A stretch of 64,000 nt of DNA from Rattus norvegicus (lineage: Eukaryota > Chordata > Mammalia > Rodentia > Muridae), in the NCBI RefSeq assembly GCF_036323735.1, contig NC_086029.1:8975816-9039815 (forward strand), read 5' to 3'. Of this stretch, positions 1-12,238 are shown piece after piece (position 1 is the first letter of the stretch; the number at the start of each line of letters is the position of its first letter). The position numbers were made by a program, and so were the translations under genes. The notes beneath the pieces were generated by a model. It had not been told where the DNA came from. It did no database searches and saw nothing but the letters and a program-made list of their open reading frames with translations.

Positions 1-302
1 TAATAAGTGGACTGTTCGGGAAATAGAAAAATTTTCACGAATGGAATCAAAATTTCTAGGCGAATTCAGTGAGTTCCCAATGGAACATGCTTGTATGAGT
101 ATTCTTTTCAATATCGATCAACATTTTAAGGAACGGAATCTAAGTATCATGGTGAATTGAGTAGGTTCCCAATAGGATTCGCGAGTAATAAGCTTGTTAT
201 TCAACATAGGGCAACGTTTTAACAAACTGAAACACTGTTTCATTGTGAATTCAGTTAGTTCCCTGTAGCCTGCTCTTGTAATATGTGTACTTTTAAAGAT
301 TT

Positions 303-763
303 ATAAAAATTTGTAGAGCCGAATCTGAGTATCATGGTGAATTCGGTTAGTTCCCAATAGGCAGCAGTAGTAATAATGGACTCTTCGAGATATAGAAAAA
401 TTTTCACGAATGGAATCAAAATGTCTAGGCGAATTCAGTGAGTTCCCAATGGGACATGCTTGTATCAGTTTGCTTTTCAATGTCGAGCAACATTTTAAAG
501 AACGGAATCTAAGTATCATGGTGAGTTCAGTAGGTTTTAGGATTCGCATGTGATAAGCTTGTTATTCAAGAGAGAGCAACGTTAAAACGAACTGAGACAC
601 TGTTTCTTTGTGAATTCAGTTAGTTCCCAGTAGCCTGCTCTTGTCATATGTGTACTTTTAAAGATTTATAAAAATTGGTGAGCCGAATCTGAGTAACATT
701 GTGAATATGGTTAGTTCCTAATAGGCCGCAGTAGTAATGAGTGGACTGTTCGAGATATAGAAA
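303..763. repeat. Short duplicated segment, left copy (offset 4037)
   Basis: This stretch matches 4340-4800 at an offset of 4037 bp (11 monomers). Rare shared variants include AAAATGTCTAGG, the missing G in TAATGGACTCTTCGAG, CTTGTCATATG and AACATTGTGAAT. Positions 1-656 also match 8812-9467 (offset 8811), where the AAAATGTCTAGG variant is absent. The 4340-4800 copy is therefore the closer relative. Confidence 0.75.
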
Positions 764-1019
764 AATTTTCACGAATAGAATCAAAATTACTAGGTGAATT
801 CAGTGAGTTCCCAATGGGACATGCTTGTATGAGTTTGCTTTTCAATATCGAGCAACATTTTAAGGACAGGAATCTAAGTATCATGGTGAATTGAGTAGGT
901 TCCCAATAGGATTTGCATGTAATAAGCTTGTTATTCAAGATAGAGCAACGTTTTAGCGAATTGAAACACTGTTTCTTTGTGAATTCAGTTAGTTCCCTGT
1001 AGCCTGCTCTTGTAATATG

Positions 1020-3605
1020 TGTACTTTTAAAGATTTATCAAAATTTGCTGAGCCGAATCTGAGTAACATGGTGAATTCTGTTAGTTCCCAATAGACCGCA
1101 ATAGTAATAAGTGGACTGTTCGGGATATAGAAAAATTTTCACGAATGGAATCAAAATTTCTAGGCGATTTCAGTGAGTTCCCAATGGGACATGCTTGTAT
1201 GAGTTTGCTTTTCAATATCGAGCAACATTTTAAGGAACAGAATCAAAGTATCATGGTGAATTCAGTAGGTTTTAGGATTCACATGTAATAAGCTTGTTAT
1301 TCAAGAGAGAGCAACGTTTAAACGAACTGAAACACTGTTTCTTTGTGAATTCAGTTAGTTCCCTGTAGCCTGCTATTGTAATATGTGTACTTTTAAACAT
1401 TTATCAAAACTTGGTGAGCCGAATCTGAGTAACCGGTGAATTTGGTAAGTTCCAAATAGGCCGCAGTAGTAATAAGTGGACTGTTCGGGAAATAGAAAAA
1501 TTTTCACGAATGGAATCAAAATTTCTAGGCGAATTCAGTGAGTTCCCAATGGAACATGCTTGTATGAGTATTCTTTTCAATATCGATCAACATTTTAAGG
1601 AACGGAATCTAAGTATCATGGTGAATTGAGTAGGTTCCCAATAGGATTCGCGAGTAATAAGCTTGTTATTCAAGATAGAGCAACGTTTTAATGAAATGAA
1701 ACACTGTTTCTTTGTGAATTCAGTTAGTTCCCTGTAGCCTGCTCTTGTAATATGTGTACTTTAAAGATTTATCAAAATTTGGTGAGCCGAATCTGAGTAA
1801 CCGGTGAATTCGGTAAGTTCCCAATAGGCCGCAGTAATAGTAGGTGGACTGTTCGGGATATAGAAAAATTTTCACGAATGGAATCAAAATTTCGATCCAA
1901 TTTCAGTGATTTCCCAATGGGACATGCTTGTATGAGTTTGCTTTTCAATATCGAACAACATTTTTTGGAACGGAATCTAATTATCATGGTGAATTGAGTA
2001 GGTTCCCAATAGGATTCGCATGTAATAACCTTGTTATTCAAGAAGGAGCAACGTTTTAGCGAATTGAAACACTGTTTCTTTGTGAATTCAGTTAGTTCCC
2101 TGTAGCCTGCTCTTGTAATATGTGTACTTTTAAAGATTTATCAAAATTTGGTGAGCCGAATCTGAGTAACATGGTGAATTCTGTTAGTTCCCAATAGGCC
2201 GCAGTAGTAATAAGTGGACTGTTCGGGAATTAGAAAAATTTTCACAAGGGGAATTAAAATTGCTATGCGAATTCAGTGAGTTCCCAAGGGAACATGCTTG
2301 TATGAGTTTGCTTTTCAATATCGATCAACATTTTATGGAACGGAATCTAAGTATCATGGTGAATTGAGTAGATTCCCAATAGGATACGCATGTAATAAGC
2401 TAGTTATTCGAGATAGAGCAACGTTAAAACGAACTGAGACACTGTATCTTTTTGAATTCAGTTAGTTCCCTGTAGCCTGCTCTTGTAATATGTGTTCTTT
2501 TAAAGATTTATCAAAATTTGGTGAGCCGAATCTGAGTAACCGGTGAATTCGGTATGTTCCCAATATGCTGCAGTAGTAATAAGTGGACTGTTCGGGATAT
2601 AGAAAAATTTTCACGAATTGAATCAAAATTTCTAGGCGAATTCAGTGAGTTCCCAATGGAACATGCTTGTATGAGATTGCTTTTCAATATCGATCAACAT
2701 TTTAAGGAACGGAATGTAAGTATCATGGTGATTTGATTAGGTTCCAAATAGGATTCGCATGTAATAAGCTTGTTATTCAAGATAGAGCAACGTTAAAACG
2801 AACTGAGACACTGTTTCTTTGTGAATTCAGTTAGTTCCCTGTAGCCTGCTCTTGTAATAAGTGTACTTTTAAGGATTTATAAAAGTTTGGTGAGCCGAAT
2901 CTGAGTAACATGGTGAATTCGGTTAGTTCCCAATAGCCCGCAGTAGAAATAAGTGGACTGTTCGGGATATAGAAAAATTTTCACGAATGAATCAAAATTT
3001 CTAGGCGAGTTCAGTGAGTTCCCAATGGGACATGCTTGTATGAGTTTGCTTTTCAATGTCGAGCAACATTTTAAGGAACGGAATCTAAGTATCATGGTCA
3101 ATTCGGTAGGTTTTAGGATTCGCATGTAATAAGCTTGTTATTCAAGAGAGAGCAACGTTTAAACGACCTGAAACACTGTTTCTTTGTGAATTCAGTTAGT
3201 TCCCTGTAGCTTGCTCTTGTAATATGTGTACTTTTAAAGATTTATCAAAATTTGGTGATCCGAATCTGAGTAACCGTTGAATACGGTAGTTCCCAATAGG
3301 CCACAGTAGTAGTAAATGGACTGTTCGGGATATAGAAAAATTTTTACGAATGGAATCAAAATTTCTAGGAGATTTCAGTGAGTTCCCAATGGGACATGCT
3401 GGTATGAGTTATCTTTTCAATATCGAGCAATATTTTAAGAAACGGAATCTAAGTATCATGGTGAATTCAGTAGGTTTTAGGATTCGCATGTAATAAGCTT
3501 GTTATTCAAGAGAGAGCAACGTTTAAACGAACTGAAACAATGTTTCTTTGTGAAATCAGTTAGTTCCCTGTAGCCTGCTCTTGTAATATGTGTACTTTTA
3601 AAGAT
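1020..3605. repeat. Long-range duplicated block, left copy (offset 10645)
   Basis: About 2.6 kb (7 monomers) that matches 11665-14250 at an offset of 10645 bp (29 monomers). I count about ten differences by eye, for example AAATTGCTATG here against AAATTGTTATG in the partner and CCACAG against CCGCAG. That is about 99.6% identity. The match starts inside a GTGTACTTTTAAAG stretch of S1. It fades near 3605, where a one-base A-run difference is followed by switching of the partner to a segment resembling 5090-5500. Confidence 0.8.
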
Positions 3606-6600
3606 TTATCAAATTTGGTGAGCCGAATCTCAGTAACATGGTGAATTCGGTTAGTTCCAATATGCCGCAGTAGTAATAAGTGGCCTGTTCGGGATTTAGA
3701 AAAATTTTCACGAATGGAATCAAAATTTCTAGGCGAATTCAGTGAGTTCCCAATGGGACATGCTTGTATGAGATTGCTTTTCAATATCGATCAACATTTT
3801 AAGGAACGGAATCTAAGTATCATGGTGAATTGAGTAGATTCCCAATAGGATTTGCACGTAATAAGCTTGTTATTCAAGACAGAGCAACGTTTAGCGAATT
3901 GAAACACCGTTTCTTTGTGAATTCAGTTAGTTCCCTGTAGCCTGCTCTTGTAATATGTGTACTTTTAAAGATTTATAAAAGTTTGGTGAGCCGAATCTGA
4001 GTAACATGGTGAATTCGGTTAGTTCCCAATAGCCCGAAGTAGAAATAAGTGGACTGTTCGGGATATAGAAAAATTTTCACGAATGAATCAAAATTTCTAG
4101 GCGATTTGAGTGAGTTCCCAATGGGACATGCTTGTATGAGTTTGCTTTTCAATGTCGAGTAACATTTTAAGGAACGGAATCTAAGTATCATGGTGAATTC
4201 AGTAGGTTTTAGGATTCGCTTGTAATAAGCTTGTTATTCAAGAGAGAGCAACGTTTAAACGAACTGAAACACAGGTTCTTTGTGAATTCAGTTAGTTCCA
4301 TGTAGCCTGCTATTGTAATATGTGTACTTTTAAAGATTTATCAAAATTTGGTGAGCCGAATCTGAGTATCATGGTGAATTCGGTTAGTTCCCAATAGGCA
4401 GCAGTAGTAATAATGGACTCTTCGAGATATAGAAAAATTTTCACGAATGGAATCAAAATGTCTAGGCGAATTCAGTGAGTTCCCAATGGGACATGCTTCT
4501 ATCAGTTTGCTTTTCAATGTCGAGCAACATTTTAAAGAACGGAATCTAAGTATCATGGTGAGTTCAGTAGGTTTTAGGATTCGCATGTAATAAGCTTGTT
4601 ATTCAAGAGAGAGCAACGTTAAAACGAACTGAGACACTGTTTCTTTGTGAATTCAGTTAGTTCCCAGTAGCCTGCTCTTGTCATATGTGTACTTTTAAAG
4701 ATTTATAAAAATTGGTGAGCCGAATCTGAGTAACATTGTGAATTCGGTTAGTTCCTAATAGGCCGCAGTAGTAATAAGTGGACAGTTCGAGATATAGAAA
4801 AATTTTCACGAATGGAATCAAAATTTCTAGGTGAATTCAGTGAGTTCCCTATGCGACATGCTTGTATGAGTTTGCTTTAATATCGATCAACATTTTAAGG
4901 AACGGAATCTAAGCATCATGGTGAATTGAGTAGGTTCCCAATAGGATTCGCGAGTAATAAACTTGTTATTCAAGATAGAGCAACGTTTTAACGAACTGAA
5001 ACACTGTTTCTTTGTGAATTCAGTAAGTTCCCTGTAGCCTGCTCTTGTAATATGTGTACTTTTAAAGATTTATCAAAATTTGGTGAGCCGAATCTCAGTA
5101 ACATGGTGAATTCGGTTAGTTCCAATATGCCGCAGTAGTAATAAGTGGCCTGTTCGGGATATAGAAAAATTTTTAGGAATGGAATCAAAATTTCTAGGCG
5201 AATTCAGTGAGTTCCCAATGGGACATGCTTGTATGAGTTTGCTTTTCAATGTCGAGCAACATTTTAAGGAACGGAATCTAAGTGTCATGTTGAATTAGGT
5301 AGGTTTTAGGATTTGCACGTAATAAGCTTGTTATTCAAGACAGAGCAACGTTTAGCGAATTGAAACACCGTTTCTTTGTGAATTCAGTTAGTTCCCTGTA
5401 GCCTGCTCTTGTAATATGTGTACTTTTAAAGATTTATAAAAATTTGGTGAGCCGGATCTGAGTACCATGGCGAATTAGGTTAGTGCCCAATAGGCCGCAG
5501 TAGAAATAAGTGGACTGTTCGGGATATAGAAAAATTTTCACGAATGAATCAAAATTTCTAGGCGATTTGAGTGAGTTCCCAATGGGACATGCTTGTATGA
5601 GTTTGCTTTTCAATGTCGAGCAACATTTTAAGGAACGGAATCTAAGTATCATGGTGAATTCAGTAGGTTTTAGGATTCGCTTGTAATAAGCTTGTTATTC
5701 AAGAGAGAGCAAGGTTTAAACGACCTGACACACTGTTTCTTCGTGAATTCAGTTAGTTCCCTGTAGCCTGCTCTTGTAATATTTGTACTTTTAAAGATTT
5801 ATAAAAATTTGGTGAGCCGAATCTGAGTAAAATGGTGAATTCGGTTAGATCCCAATAGGCCGCAGTAGTGATAAGTGGACTGTTCGGGATATAGAAAAAT
5901 TTTCACGAATGGAATCAAAATTTCTAGGCGATTTCAGTGAGTTCCCAATGGTACATGCTTGTATGAGTTTGCTTTTCAATATCGATCAACATTTTAAGGA
6001 ACAGAATCTAAGTATCATGGTGAATTGAGTAGATTCCCAATAGGATTTGCACGTAATAAGCTTGTTATTCAAGACAGAGCAACGTTTAGCGAATTGAAAC
6101 ACCGTTTCTTTGTGAATTCAGTTAGTTCCCTGTAGCCTGCTCTTGTAATATGTGTACTTTTAAAGATTTATAAAAGTTTGGTGAGCCGAATCTGAGTAAC
6201 ATGGTGAATTCGGTTAGTTCCCAATAGCCCGAAGTAGAAATAAGTGGACTGTTCGGGATATAGAAAAATTTTCACGAATGAATCAAAATTTCTAGGCGAA
6301 TTCAATGAGTTCCCAATGGAACATGCTTGTATGAGTTTGCTTTCAATGTCGAGCAACATTTTAAGGAACAGAATCAAAGTACCATGGTGAATTCAGTAGG
6401 TTTTAGGATTCGCATGTAATAAGCTTGTTATTCATGAGAGAGCAACGTTTAAACGAACTGAAACACTGTTTCTTTGTGAATTCAGTTAGTTCCCTGTAGC
6501 CTGCTATTGTAATATGTGTACTTTTAAACATTTATCAAAATTTGGTGAGCCGAATCTGAGTAACCGGTGAATTTGGTAAGTTCCAAATAGGCCGCAGTAG

Positions 6601-7832
6601 TAATAAGTGGACTGTTCGGGAAATAGAAAAATTTTCACGAATGGAATCAAAATTTCTAGGCGAATTCAGTGAGTTCCCAATGGAACATGCTTGTATGAGT
6701 ATTCTTTTCAATATCGATCAACATTTTAAGGAACGGAATCTAAGTATCATGGTGAATTGAGTAGGTTCCCAATAGGATTCGCGAGTAATAAGCTTGTTAT
6801 TCAAGATAGAGCAACGTTTTAACGAATTGAAACACTGTTTATTTCTGAATTCAGTAAGTTCCCTGTAGCCTGCTCTTGTAATATGTGTACTTTTAAAGAT
6901 TTATCAAAATTTGGTGAGCCGAATCTGAGTAAAAGGTGAATTCGGTAAGTTCCCAATAGGCCGCAGTAATAGAATGTGGACTCTTCGAGATATAGAAAAA
7001 TTTTCACGAATGGAATCAAAATTTCGATCCAATTTCAGTGATTTCCCAATGGGACATGCTTGTATGAGTTTGCTTTTCAATATCGAACAACATTTTTAGG
7101 AACGGAATCTAATTATCATGGTGAATTGAGTAGGTTCCCAATAGGATTCGCATGTAATAACCTTGTTATTCAAGATAAAGCAACGTTTTAGCGAATTGAA
7201 ACACTGTTTCTTTGTGAATTCAGTTAGTTCCCTGTAGCCTGCTCTTGTAATATGTGTACTTTTAAAGATTTATCAAAATTTGGTGAGCCGAATCTGAGTA
7301 ACATGGTGAATTCTGTTAGTTCCCAATAGGCCGCAGTAGTAATATGTGGACTGTTCGGGATATAGAAAAATTTTCACGAATGGAATCAAAATTTCTAGGC
7401 GAATTCAGTGAGTTCCCAATGGAACATGCTTGTATGAGTATTCTTTTCAATATCGATCAACATTTTAAGGAACGGAATCTAAATATCATGGTGAATTGAG
7501 TAGATTACCAATAGGATTTGCATGTAATAATCTTGTTATTCAAGACAGAGCAACGTTAAAACGAACTGAGACACTGTTTCTTTGTGAATTCAGTTAGTTC
7601 CCTGTAGCCTGCTCTTGTAATATGTTTACTTTTAAAGATTTATCAAAATTTGGTGAGCCGAATCTGAGTAACCGGTGAATTCGGTAAGTTCCCAATAGGC
7701 CGCAGTAGTAGTATGTGGACTGTTCTGGATATAGAAAAATTATCACGAATAGAATCAAAATATCTGGGCGATTTCAGTGAGTTCCCAATGGGACATGCTT
7801 GTATGAGTTTGCTTTTCAATATCGAGCTACAT
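3606..7832. repeat. Mosaic monomers between duplicated blocks
   Basis: About 11 monomers with patchwork similarity to 303-763, 3600-4200 and 14270-15530. Related units recur four monomers apart, for example 3625 and 5090 (both with CCGAATCTCAGTAACATG and CAATATGCCG). The 6400-6830 part is the type-P monomer also seen at 1473 and 8815. The monomer near 6973-7080 carries the GATCCAATTTCAGTGATTTCC variant in S3, which lacks GAATTC. I see nothing other than satellite here. Confidence 0.75.
4340..4800. repeat. Short duplicated segment, right copy (offset 4037)
   Basis: Partner of 303-763; it shares the rare CTTGTCATATG and AAAATGTCTAGG variants. Private differences include CTTCTATCAG in place of CTTGTATCAG near 4500. 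Sequence on either side does not continue the match, so this looks like a displaced patch rather than one unit of a regular period. Confidence 0.75.
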
Positions 7833-10035
7833 TTTAAGGAACGGAATCAAAGTATCATGGTGAATTGAGTAGGTTCCCAATAGGATTCGCATGTAATAAG
7901 CTTGTTATTCAAGATAGTTCAACGTTAAAACGAACTGAGACACTGTTTCTTTGTGAATTCAGTAGTTCCTAGTAGCCTGCTCTTGTAATATGTGTACTTT
8001 TAAAGATTTATAAAAATTTGGTGAGACGAATCTGAGTAACATGGTGAATTCGGTTAGTTCCTAATAGTCGCAGTAGTAATAAGTGGACTGTTTGAGATAT
8101 AGAAAAATTTTCACGAATGGAATCAAAATTTCTAGGCGAATTCAGTGAGTTCCCAATGGGACATGCTTGTATGAGTTTGCTTTTCAATATCGAGCAACAT
8201 TTTAAGGAAAGTAATCTAAGTATCATGGTGAATTGAGTAGGTTCCCAATAGGATTCGCAGGTAATAAGATTGTTATTCAAGATAGAGCAACGTTTTAGCG
8301 AATTGAAACACTGTTTCTTTGTGAATTCAGTTAGTTCCCTGTAGCCTGCTCTTGTAATATGTGTACTTTTAAAGATTTATCAAAATTTGCTGAGCCGAAT
8401 CTGAGTAACATGTTGAAATCTGTTAGTTCCCTATAGACCGCAATAGTAATAAGTGGACTGTTCGGGATATAGAAAAATTTTCACGAATGGAATCAAAATT
8501 TCTAGGCGATTTCAGTGAGTTCCCAATGGGACATGCTTGTATGAGTTTGCTTTTCAATATCGAGCAACATTTTAAGGAACAGAATCAAAGTATCATGGTG
8601 AATTCAGTAGGTTTTAGGATTCGCATGTAATAAGCTTGTTATTCAAGAGAGAGCAAAGTTTAAACGAACTGAAACACTGTTTCTTTGTGAATTCAGTTAG
8701 TTCCCTGTAGCCTGCTATTGTAATATGTGTACTTTTAAACATTTATCAAAATTTGGTGAGCCGAATCTGAGTAACCGGTGAATTTGGTAAGTTCCAAATA
8801 GGCCGCAGTAGTAATAAGTGGACTGTTCGGGAAATAGAAAAATTTTCACGAATGGAATCAAAATTTCTAGGCGAATTCAGTGAGTTCCCAATGGAACATG
8901 CTTGTATGAGTATTCTTTTCAATATCGATCAACATTTTAAGGAACGGAATCTAAGTATCATGGTGAATTGAGTAGGTTCCCAATAGGATTCGCGAGTAAT
9001 AAGCTTGTTATTCAACATAGGGCAACGTTTTAACAAACTGAAACACTGTTTCATTGTGAATTCAGTTAGTTCCCTGTAGCCTGCTCTTGTAATATGTGTA
9101 CTTTTAAAGATTTATAAAAATTTGGTGAGCCGAATCTGAGTATCATGGTGAATTCGGTTAGTTCCCAATAGGCAGCAGTAGTAATAATGGACTCTTCGAG
9201 ATATAGAAAAATTTTCACGAATGGAATCAAAATTTCTAGGCGAATTCAGTGAGTTCCCAATGGGACATGCTTGTATCAGTTTGCTTTTCAATGTCGAGCA
9301 ACATTTTAAAGAACGGAATCTAAGTATCATGGTGAGTTCAGTAGGTTTTAGGATTCGCATGTGATAAGCTTGTTATTCAAGAGAGAGCAACGTTAAAACG
9401 AACTGAGACACTGTTTCTTTGTGAATTCAGTTAGTTCCCAGTAGCCTGTTCTTGTAATATGTGTACTTTTAAAGATTTATCAAAATTTGCTGAGCCGAAT
9501 CTGAGTAACATGGTGAATTCTGTTAGTTCCCAATAGACCGCAATAGTAATAAGTGGACTGTTTGGGATATAGAAAAATTTTCACGAATGGAATCAAAATT
9601 TCTAGGCGATTTCAGTGAGTTCCCAATGGGACATGCTTGTATGAGTTTGCTTTTCAATATCGAGCAACATTTTAAGGAACAGAATCAAAGTATCATGGTG
9701 AATTCAGTAGGTTTTAGGATTCGCATGTAATAAGCTTGTTATTCAAGAGAGAGCAACGTTTAAACGAACTGAAACACTGTTTCTTTGTGAATTCAGTTAG
9801 TTCCCTGTAGCCTGCTATTGTAATATGTGTACTTTTAAACATTTATCAAAACTTGGTGAGCCGAATCTGAGTAACCGGTGAATTTGGTAAGTTCCAAATA
9901 GGCCGCAGTAGTAATAAGTGGACTGTTCGGGAAATAGAAAAATTTTCACGAATGGAATCAAAATTTCTAGGCGAATTCAGTGAGTTCCCAATGGAACATG
10001 CTTGTATGAGTATTCTTTTCAATATCGATCAACAT
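7833..10035. repeat. 2203-bp six-monomer tandem duplication, copy 1
   Basis: This copy and 10036-12238 are adjacent direct copies of six monomers (anchors 8080, 8450, 8815, 9185, 9550, 9915). By eye I find a single substitution between them, G at 8173 against C at 10376. The join is marked by the hybrid AAGGAACGGAATCAAAG near 10050: its left half is the end-of-unit sequence and its right half the start-of-unit sequence near 7848. Internally the six monomers are two related three-monomer sets of about 1100 bp (X-R-P with two versions of X). Confidence 0.85.
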
Positions 10036-12238
10036 TTTAAGGAACGGAATCAAAGTATCATGGTGAATTGAGTAGGTTCCCAATAGGATTCGCATGTAAT
10101 AAGCTTGTTATTCAAGATAGTTCAACGTTAAAACGAACTGAGACACTGTTTCTTTGTGAATTCAGTAGTTCCTAGTAGCCTGCTCTTGTAATATGTGTAC
10201 TTTTAAAGATTTATAAAAATTTGGTGAGACGAATCTGAGTAACATGGTGAATTCGGTTAGTTCCTAATAGTCGCAGTAGTAATAAGTGGACTGTTTGAGA
10301 TATAGAAAAATTTTCACGAATGGAATCAAAATTTCTAGGCGAATTCAGTGAGTTCCCAATGGGACATGCTTGTATCAGTTTGCTTTTCAATATCGAGCAA
10401 CATTTTAAGGAAAGTAATCTAAGTATCATGGTGAATTGAGTAGGTTCCCAATAGGATTCGCAGGTAATAAGATTGTTATTCAAGATAGAGCAACGTTTTA
10501 GCGAATTGAAACACTGTTTCTTTGTGAATTCAGTTAGTTCCCTGTAGCCTGCTCTTGTAATATGTGTACTTTTAAAGATTTATCAAAATTTGCTGAGCCG
10601 AATCTGAGTAACATGTTGAAATCTGTTAGTTCCCTATAGACCGCAATAGTAATAAGTGGACTGTTCGGGATATAGAAAAATTTTCACGAATGGAATCAAA
10701 ATTTCTAGGCGATTTCAGTGAGTTCCCAATGGGACATGCTTGTATGAGTTTGCTTTTCAATATCGAGCAACATTTTAAGGAACAGAATCAAAGTATCATG
10801 GTGAATTCAGTAGGTTTTAGGATTCGCATGTAATAAGCTTGTTATTCAAGAGAGAGCAAAGTTTAAACGAACTGAAACACTGTTTCTTTGTGAATTCAGT
10901 TAGTTCCCTGTAGCCTGCTATTGTAATATGTGTACTTTTAAACATTTATCAAAATTTGGTGAGCCGAATCTGAGTAACCGGTGAATTTGGTAAGTTCCAA
11001 ATAGGCCGCAGTAGTAATAAGTGGACTGTTCGGGAAATAGAAAAATTTTCACGAATGGAATCAAAATTTCTAGGCGAATTCAGTGAGTTCCCAATGGAAC
11101 ATGCTTGTATGAGTATTCTTTTCAATATCGATCAACATTTTAAGGAACGGAATCTAAGTATCATGGTGAATTGAGTAGGTTCCCAATAGGATTCGCGAGT
11201 AATAAGCTTGTTATTCAACATAGGGCAACGTTTTAACAAACTGAAACACTGTTTCATTGTGAATTCAGTTAGTTCCCTGTAGCCTGCTCTTGTAATATGT
11301 GTACTTTTAAAGATTTATAAAAATTTGGTGAGCCGAATCTGAGTATCATGGTGAATTCGGTTAGTTCCCAATAGGCAGCAGTAGTAATAATGGACTCTTC
11401 GAGATATAGAAAAATTTTCACGAATGGAATCAAAATTTCTAGGCGAATTCAGTGAGTTCCCAATGGGACATGCTTGTATCAGTTTGCTTTTCAATGTCGA
11501 GCAACATTTTAAAGAACGGAATCTAAGTATCATGGTGAGTTCAGTAGGTTTTAGGATTCGCATGTGATAAGCTTGTTATTCAAGAGAGAGCAACGTTAAA
11601 ACGAACTGAGACACTGTTTCTTTGTGAATTCAGTTAGTTCCCAGTAGCCTGTTCTTGTAATATGTGTACTTTTAAAGATTTATCAAAATTTGCTGAGCCG
11701 AATCTGAGTAACATGGTGAATTCTGTTAGTTCCCAATAGACCGCAATAGTAATAAGTGGACTGTTTGGGATATAGAAAAATTTTCACGAATGGAATCAAA
11801 ATTTCTAGGCGATTTCAGTGAGTTCCCAATGGGACATGCTTGTATGAGTTTGCTTTTCAATATCGAGCAACATTTTAAGGAACAGAATCAAAGTATCATG
11901 GTGAATTCAGTAGGTTTTAGGATTCGCATGTAATAAGCTTGTTATTCAAGAGAGAGCAACGTTTAAACGAACTGAAACACTGTTTCTTTGTGAATTCAGT
12001 TAGTTCCCTGTAGCCTGCTATTGTAATATGTGTACTTTTAAACATTTATCAAAACTTGGTGAGCCGAATCTGAGTAACCGGTGAATTTGGTAAGTTCCAA
12101 ATAGGCCGCAGTAGTAATAAGTGGACTGTTCGGGAAATAGAAAAATTTTCACGAATGGAATCAAAATTTCTAGGCGAATTCAGTGAGTTCCCAATGGAAC
12201 ATGCTTGTATGAGTATTCTTTTCAATATCGATCAACAT
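10036..12238. repeat. 2203-bp six-monomer tandem duplication, copy 2
   Basis: Second copy of 7833-10035, with anchors 10283, 10653, 11018, 11388, 11753 and 12118. Past its end, near 12252, the sequence reads GGAATCTAAGTATC rather than the hybrid GGAATCAAAG seen at the first join. That is the expected signature of one tandem duplication event through unequal crossover. The near absence of differences makes this the youngest event in the left domain. Confidence 0.85.

Noticed and set aside
2554..2736. Recurrent plus-strand frames of about 60-65 codons starting MFPI or MGRS
   Set aside because: They are the complement-strand counterpart of the minus-strand frames over S2-S3 of the same monomers. 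They appear or vanish with single-base changes and have no associated promoter or splice context.
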